The position numbers and the translations under genes were made by a program. Below the pieces are notes generated by a model. That model did not search any database. It was not told where the DNA came from and worked only from the letters and a program-made list of their open reading frames with translations. Shown in pieces: positions 7,371 through 10,566 of a DNA stretch of 10,566 nt. Source of the DNA: Saprospiraceae bacterium. Lineage in GTDB: Bacteria > Bacteroidota > Bacteroidia > Chitinophagales > Saprospiraceae. The stretch covers positions 1-10,566 of the forward strand of contig JALZVN010000081.1 in assembly GCA_023299965.1 (NCBI GenBank), given 5' to 3'. Numbering within the stretch: the stretch's first letter is position 1; each line of letters begins with the position of its first letter.

Positions 7371-8459
7371 TTACTGATCTTCATTTGTTAACTGAAGAAT
7401 TTTATCACTAAAGGAAGAAAGCATTTCTGCGCTAGTACCAATTTTGTACTTCACAACTCTCCTATTTTTATCGAGCAAAACGTAGGTTGGATAGTATTTA
7501 ACTTTCAACTTACCGAGTAGAAAATCCTTTAGATAGGCCACATTGAAACCTATGGCTTCAATTTCTCTAATTTCTTTTTTTGTGTAGGTTCCTCTATATG
7601 TAAAATGATAAAATTTAACTTTTTTGTTTTTAGAAAAATCTACAAGACTGGAGAGTAAATTAAGTTCTAAAGAATTGTAAACTTGAGATCCTCCAATAGC
7701 AAACACAATCATACTATCCTGACTTGACTCCTCATTGACCTTAGTCTTGTTTGTCAATCTAAAATTGTAGGAAATATTTTTCTTGTTTAGTTTAAACAAT
7801 GAATTCGATTCTTTAGCAACAATGATTTCATCCAATGAACTTCTTAGTTCATCGGGAAATATTTCTTCTGTGATCTTGAATTTATCCACAGATAACACGG
7901 CAGCATCCACTGTAGTAGGAATTATTGATCTAGCTACATAAGTGACTCGACCATAGACGTCGTCCACAAAAGAATATTGCATTGCATAGCCTTTTATTTT
8001 GCTAAAAGGAGTAAAATCAACCCCAAAAGAATTAGTGGTGAATATTTCGACAGTAGTATTCTTATGCAGTATTTCATACTTTTCGCAAAGCATACCAGCA
8101 ATTTGATATCTGGTTTCATCATTATTATTTGTCACTAAAGTCGGAATTTGCTGTAAGGGACTTTTGACAGCTATATTTTCACCTTCTTCCTTTAGATAAC
8201 ATCTATAATCAATAAAATCGTCAAGATTATATAAATGAACCTCGTCGACATTCGCAGCATACTTATTTAGAGTAAGCACTTTATTCGGGCTTACAATATG
8301 GTAAGCTTCATACGGTAAATTATATTTGTAACTGGATAAACTATCCGTATTTTGAACGAATACATCATATCTTATCTCGATTACATGGACATCTTCCGCT
8401 TGAACCAAATTTGGTAGCCAAAGTAAAATTATAATCAAAGTTAAAATAGATCTATACAC
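7371..8459 (-). CDS. Secreted GLPGLI-like protein with degenerate thioredoxin-like domain
   Basis: The product is 362 residues. An N-terminal signal peptide (residues 1-21, hydrophobic SILTLIIILLWL, probable cleavage after VQA) sends it across the inner membrane. Residues about 80-200 resemble GLPGLI/DUF4412-type proteins: YQIAGMLCEKYEI, then VEIFTTNSFGVDFTPFSKIKGYAMQYSF is the usual chain of a conserved Cys, a modified-strand 'EIFTT', and a P-F-x-x-I-x-G turn. Residues about 248-356 look like a thioredoxin fold: first strand SMIVFAIGG, a second strand VKFYHFTY, the cis-Pro loop YYPTYVLLDKN (Pro324) and a final helix. The CxxC active site is absent, replaced by GGSQVYNS, so disulfide chemistry is not expected. 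A binding or scaffold role is possible. Neighbours give no functional clue. Confidence 0.7.
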   Translation of the reverse strand: MYRSILTLIIILLWLPNLVQAEDVHVIEIRYDVFVQNTDSLSSYKYNLPYEAYHIVSPNKVLTLNKYAANVDEVHLYNLDDFIDYRCYLKEEGENIAVKSPLQQIPTLVTNNNDETRYQIAGMLCEKYEILHKNTTVEIFTTNSFGVDFTPFSKIKGYAMQYSFVDDVYGRVTYVARSIIPTTVDAAVLSVDKFKITEEIFPDELRSSLDEIIVAKESNSLFKLNKKNISYNFRLTNKTKVNEESSQDSMIVFAIGGSQVYNSLELNLLSSLVDFSKNKKVKFYHFTYRGTYTKKEIREIEAIGFNVAYLKDFLLGKLKVKYYPTYVLLDKNRRVVKYKIGTSAEMLSSFSDKILQLTNEDQ

Positions 8460-8487
8460 TACATCTACGTATTTTAAACTATTAGAA

Positions 8488-8514
8488 TAAAGATATTAAC
8501 AATTAAAAAAGCAA
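8488..8514 (-). promoter_or_regulatory. Weak promoter candidate for the thioredoxin-like gene
   Basis: On the minus strand TTG (8514-8512), 16 bases, then TATCTTTA (8495-8488) resembles a Bacteroidota promoter, but the spacer is 3 bases short and the last base of the -7 box differs. The box ends 28 bases before the ATG at 8459. Confidence 0.25.
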
Positions 8515-8656
8515 TACGTTGTTAACGAATATAGAGAAAACTTTAAAAGTTTACTAATTCCACTTAGACATTGATATCATTTGACCTTATTTTAAAATAT
8601 ATTTAATTTGTAGAAGCATGCATATGCCTAGGTATAGTTTTGACATCCAAAAATAT

Positions 8657-8816
8657 CTGTCGCGACTTGCCAAAGGCATCCTTGCCTGCCGACCAGGCAG
8701 GAAAGCGCGACAAGGCGGAGCCGCGTAGAAGCAAAGGATAGAAGTGGTACCGCTTTTTCTGCGGTAGGAACGGATAGCCTGACGCCTTCCGCTTTTCGCG
8801 GGATGGCGGTGCTCCC
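8657..8816. repeat. GC-rich hairpin-dense element (REP-like dispersed repeat)
   Basis: This block stands out from the AT-rich surroundings by composition. It contains at least three inverted-repeat structures. The first has outer arms TGTCGCG (8658-8664) and CGCGACA (8706-8712) enclosing CTTGCCTG (8681-8688) with CAGGCAGG (8694-8701, one G-U). The second is TACCGC (8748-8753) with GCGGTA (8761-8766). The third is CGCC-TT-CCGC (8783-8792) with GCGG-GAT-GGCG (8798-8808). From memory, near-identical blocks recur as intergenic repeats in many Bacteroidota genomes and are often mis-called as short proteins; only one copy lies in this window, so repetition itself is not shown here. The two overlapping minus-strand ORFs through it are spurious. 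Confidence 0.7.
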
Positions 8817-8827
8817 AAATCACAGTA

Positions 8828-9082
8828 CTACATTTTGAGATTTTGGATAATATACTCCCCTACTTTATTTCCTTGTCCTACTCCATGGGCGATCGCAGGT
8901 TTATGATGTATTCCGCCATAGAGTCTACTAATTGCAGCTTCTTCACTGGCTTGCGTAAAAGTTTTGAAACTACGCACTGGCTAGCCATACTCCACTAAAT
9001 AAAAATCAAGCAAATGCGATGATGTGTGTACTTTTTGAAAGTATGCGATAGAAACAACAAGGTGAAATTTATAATATGTCGG
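8828..9082 (-). pseudogene. Decayed C-terminus of a vanadium-dependent haloperoxidase / PAP2-type protein
   Basis: Reading the minus strand from 8980 down to the stop at 8830-8828 gives a 50-residue C-terminus beginning PVRSFKTFTQASEEAAISRL. It contains SRLYGGIHH, the conserved segment of vanadium haloperoxidases in which the Arg contacts vanadate and the His six residues later ligates it, and ends in GQGNKVGEYIIQNLKM. In the same frame upstream an in-frame TAG (8983-8981) follows VEYG, where relatives have a residue directly before PVRSF. Further upstream, PTY-YKF-HLVVS (9082 to about 9050) sits where the family's P-x-Y-PSGHS motif would be, but PSG is lost and the spacing is shorter. No start or N-terminal half remains before 9180. 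This is a relic, unless the last 50 codons are expressed as a separate peptide. The upstream extension beyond 8983 is less certain than the core. Confidence 0.72.
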
Positions 9083-9180
9083 CAAGCTATGGTTTGGTTC
9101 CGTGACAATGTGCGTATCTTCCAAGCGCTAAACATTCCTATTATTTTAATAGAGGTACCCAATAATAAAAACTAAATCAA

Positions 9181-10422
9181 ATGATCCAGAAAATGCTGTT
9201 TTGCTGCTTTCTATTTATAGTCTGCTTCAATAACAATTCGGCATTTTCTCAATCCTTCGGCTACGAATTCCCTGATAATAGCTCCTCTGAATCAATCCCA
9301 TTCGAATATATCAATGGTTTTATAGTCATAGAAGTACTTTTTAACCAAACCTTTCCTCTTAAATTCATAGTTGATACTGGAGCAGCAAACACGATTATCT
9401 CCAAAAAAGAGATAATTTCCCTTTTTAACTTGCCTTATGGTAGAACATTTGAGATATATGGAGCTGATCTAAGCACTATACTGTATGCTCATTTAGTCAA
9501 ATCTGTCTCTCTTACCTCTGAGAACTTGACAGCCCCAAATCAAGATATACTCGTATTAGAAGAAGATTACTTTGATTTTCAGCGAATTACGGGTTTAGAT
9601 GTTCATGGACTTATAGGAGCGGACATGTTTAGGCAAAATGTGTTAAAAATTGACTACAAAACAAGGACCTTGACTTTGTATAGACCGACCTCTAAAAAAC
9701 TAAAAGTCAACAAGTTTGATGAACTAGATATGGTGATTCAAAAGTCTAAACCCTACATATCCACTAAGACAGAACTTTCGAACAATAAAGTTTTAGAAAC
9801 AAAGCTTCTAATAGATACAGGGGCATCAACAGCTCTTTTATTAGATACCAACTCTGATGAAAGCCTTACTTTGCCAGAAAATATTATCCCTGGCGTCCTT
9901 GGTTACGGCCTAGGTGGCAATATGGAAGGCTACGTGGGAAGAATTCCCTCTTTAGAATTTGGCAACTTCAAGCTAGAGGATGTAGTCTGCAGGTTTCAAG
10001 AAGTACAACCAGATACGATCAATAGAAAAAATCTAATAGCTAGAAATGGTATCATAGGAAACTATATTCTTGATCGCTTTAGCATAATTATCGACTATCC
10101 TTATCAGAGATTGTACATAAAGCCAGTCAGAAAATGGAAAAGAAAGTTCTACTATGACAAAAGCGGGATAAACTTCGTTTCCGTAGGGCTAAGCGAAAAG
10201 ACATTTTATGTAAACTCAATACTTGATGGCTCTCCTGCCGACTTAGCCGGAATTCAAACTGGTGATGTAATTAAAAAAATCAATAATATCCCTAGTAAAT
10301 TGCTCACTTTCAACAATATCAACCGCATTTTACACAGTAAATCAGGCAAAAAAGTAAAAATCAAAATCAAAAGAGAAAATCAAATCATTAAAACTGAATT
10401 TAGACTCAAGGACTTGATTTAA
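9181..10422 (+). CDS. Exported retropepsin-like aspartyl protease with PDZ domain
   Basis: The product (413 residues) has a Sec signal peptide (MIQKMLFCCFLFIVCF, probable cleavage near AFSQ, residue 24). Two aspartyl-protease halves follow. The first has FIVDTGAANTIIS (DTGA at 65-68) and the G-L-I-G-A-D flap-side motif (143-148). The second has LLIDTGASTALL (DTGA at 212-215) and NGIIGNYILDRFSIIIDY (289-306). Both catalytic Asp residues are present, so one chain could fold as a pseudo-dimer like pepsin rather than a homodimer like retropepsin. Residues about 330-405 form a PDZ domain with the carboxylate-binding region and NSILDGSPADLAGIQTGD, typical of substrate- or C-terminus-binding PDZs. 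It probably acts in the periplasm on misfolded or processed proteins (inference). The ATG at 9181 directly precedes the signal peptide. Substrate unknown; rplU follows on the same strand after 61 bases with its own promoter box. Confidence 0.9.
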   Translation: MIQKMLFCCFLFIVCFNNNSAFSQSFGYEFPDNSSSESIPFEYINGFIVIEVLFNQTFPLKFIVDTGAANTIISKKEIISLFNLPYGRTFEIYGADLSTILYAHLVKSVSLTSENLTAPNQDILVLEEDYFDFQRITGLDVHGLIGADMFRQNVLKIDYKTRTLTLYRPTSKKLKVNKFDELDMVIQKSKPYISTKTELSNNKVLETKLLIDTGASTALLLDTNSDESLTLPENIIPGVLGYGLGGNMEGYVGRIPSLEFGNFKLEDVVCRFQEVQPDTINRKNLIARNGIIGNYILDRFSIIIDYPYQRLYIKPVRKWKRKFYYDKSGINFVSVGLSEKTFYVNSILDGSPADLAGIQTGDVIKKINNIPSKLLTFNNINRILHSKSGKKVKIKIKRENQIIKTEFRLKDLI

Positions 10423-10447
10423 GCTCGCTTTTATTGATAAAATATTG

Positions 10448-10455
10448 TATGTTTG
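10448..10455 (+). promoter_or_regulatory. -7 box (TATGTTTG) of rplU
   Basis: TATGTTTG is an exact TAnnTTTG match 28 bases before the rplU ATG, giving a leader of roughly 22 bases. No TTG is found at 19 bases upstream, so only the -7 element is convincing. The leader has no Shine-Dalgarno sequence. Confidence 0.5.
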
Positions 10456-10483
10456 TAGTCATTTTATAATAAAACCTAATACT

Positions 10484-10566
10484 ATGTTTGCAATATTGAC
10501 AATAGCTGGTCAGCAATTCAAAGTTGAGGAAGGTCAGCAGATCTTCGTCCACCAGTTATCTGCCGA
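10484..10566 (+). CDS. rplU: 50S ribosomal protein L21 (5' part, cut by window end)
   Basis: The frame from ATG at 10484 stays open to the window edge and gives 27 residues beginning MFAILTIAGQQFKVEEGQQI. This is the diagnostic N-terminus of bacterial L21 (M-x-A-I-x-x-I-x-G-x-Q-x-x-V-x-x-G). L21 is a large-subunit protein that binds 23S rRNA. rpmA (L27) normally follows rplU, and would be expected just outside the window. The end is truncated by the window, not by mutation. Confidence 0.95.
   Translation, partial: MFAILTIAGQQFKVEEGQQIFVHQLSA

Larger units (their letters stand above)
8460..9180. other. 721-base region without an intact gene
   Basis: From 8460 to about 8650 the DNA is very AT-rich and holds only a weak minus-strand promoter candidate and a run of short overlapping palindromes (GCATGC, GCATATGC, CCTAGG within 8616-8632). 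From 8657 to 8816 it turns sharply GC-rich and structured. From 8828 to about 9082 it carries a decayed haloperoxidase C-terminus on the minus strand. From 9083 to 9180 only short ORFs and a small AT hairpin (9138-9152) are seen. No tRNA-like or riboswitch structure was recognised. Confidence 0.8.

Noticed and set aside
8616..8632. Chain of overlapping palindromes GCATGC, GCATATGC, CCTAGG
   Set aside because: Each is short; no spacing, symmetry or neighbouring regulator supports an operator.
8587..8823. Two overlapping minus-strand ORFs of 71-78 codons through the GC-rich block
   Set aside because: Their basic, Arg/Ser/Pro-rich sequence is simply translation of the hairpin-dense repeat in two frames; there is no codon-usage match to the neighbours and no domain.
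9138..9152. CTATTA-TTT-TAATAG hairpin before the aspartyl protease gene
   Set aside because: A six-base AT stem is expected by chance in such AT-rich DNA and has no T-tail.

Overview
The window reads as chromosomal DNA of a Bacteroidota bacterium, most likely a Saprospiria/Lewinella-like lineage (inference). The support is: AT-rich DNA, almost no Shine-Dalgarno sequences before genes, promoter boxes of the Bacteroidota TAnnTTTG type, a surface lipoprotein with carboxypeptidase-regulatory-like and SprB-like repeats, an ECF sigma factor paired with a membrane-anchored beta-barrel-like protein, and a GLPGLI-like secreted protein. No tRNA, rRNA, CRISPR array or intact mobile element was seen.

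Layout: (1) 1-430 holds a small unrecognised ORF followed by a clear intrinsic terminator. (2) 495-1811 (minus) is a 12-helix APC-superfamily amino acid permease. (3) 2044-4593 is a large modular lipoprotein transcribed divergently from the permease. (4) A perfect hairpin at 4644-4668 separates it from a tight two-gene unit: an ECF-type sigma factor with a TTG start (4708-5283) and, 3 bases later, a protein with one inner-membrane helix, a long Ser/Thr/Asn/Lys-rich linker and a C-terminal outer-membrane-barrel-like domain (5287-6753). (5) 6867-7367 is a MazG/PRA-PH-type nucleotide pyrophosphohydrolase with a well-formed promoter almost touching its start; it converges, with a 3-base gap, on a secreted GLPGLI-like plus degenerate thioredoxin-like protein (7371-8459, minus). 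(6) 8460-9180 has no intact gene but holds two informative relics: a GC-rich, hairpin-dense element (8657-8816) and, 11 bases away, a decayed minus-strand C-terminus of a vanadium-dependent haloperoxidase/PAP2-type enzyme (8828-about 9082). (7) 9181-10422 is an exported protein with two retropepsin-like aspartyl protease halves and a PDZ domain. (8) 10484 to the window end is the start of rplU (ribosomal protein L21).

Functional reading: the sigma factor and barrel-anchor protein probably form one regulatory unit acting across the envelope. The lipoprotein, the thioredoxin-like protein and the aspartyl protease are all envelope or periplasmic proteins, but nothing in the sequence ties them into one pathway. 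The most original items are the haloperoxidase relic beside the structured repeat, the trans-envelope architecture of the sigma-linked protein, and the thioredoxin fold that has lost its redox cysteines.
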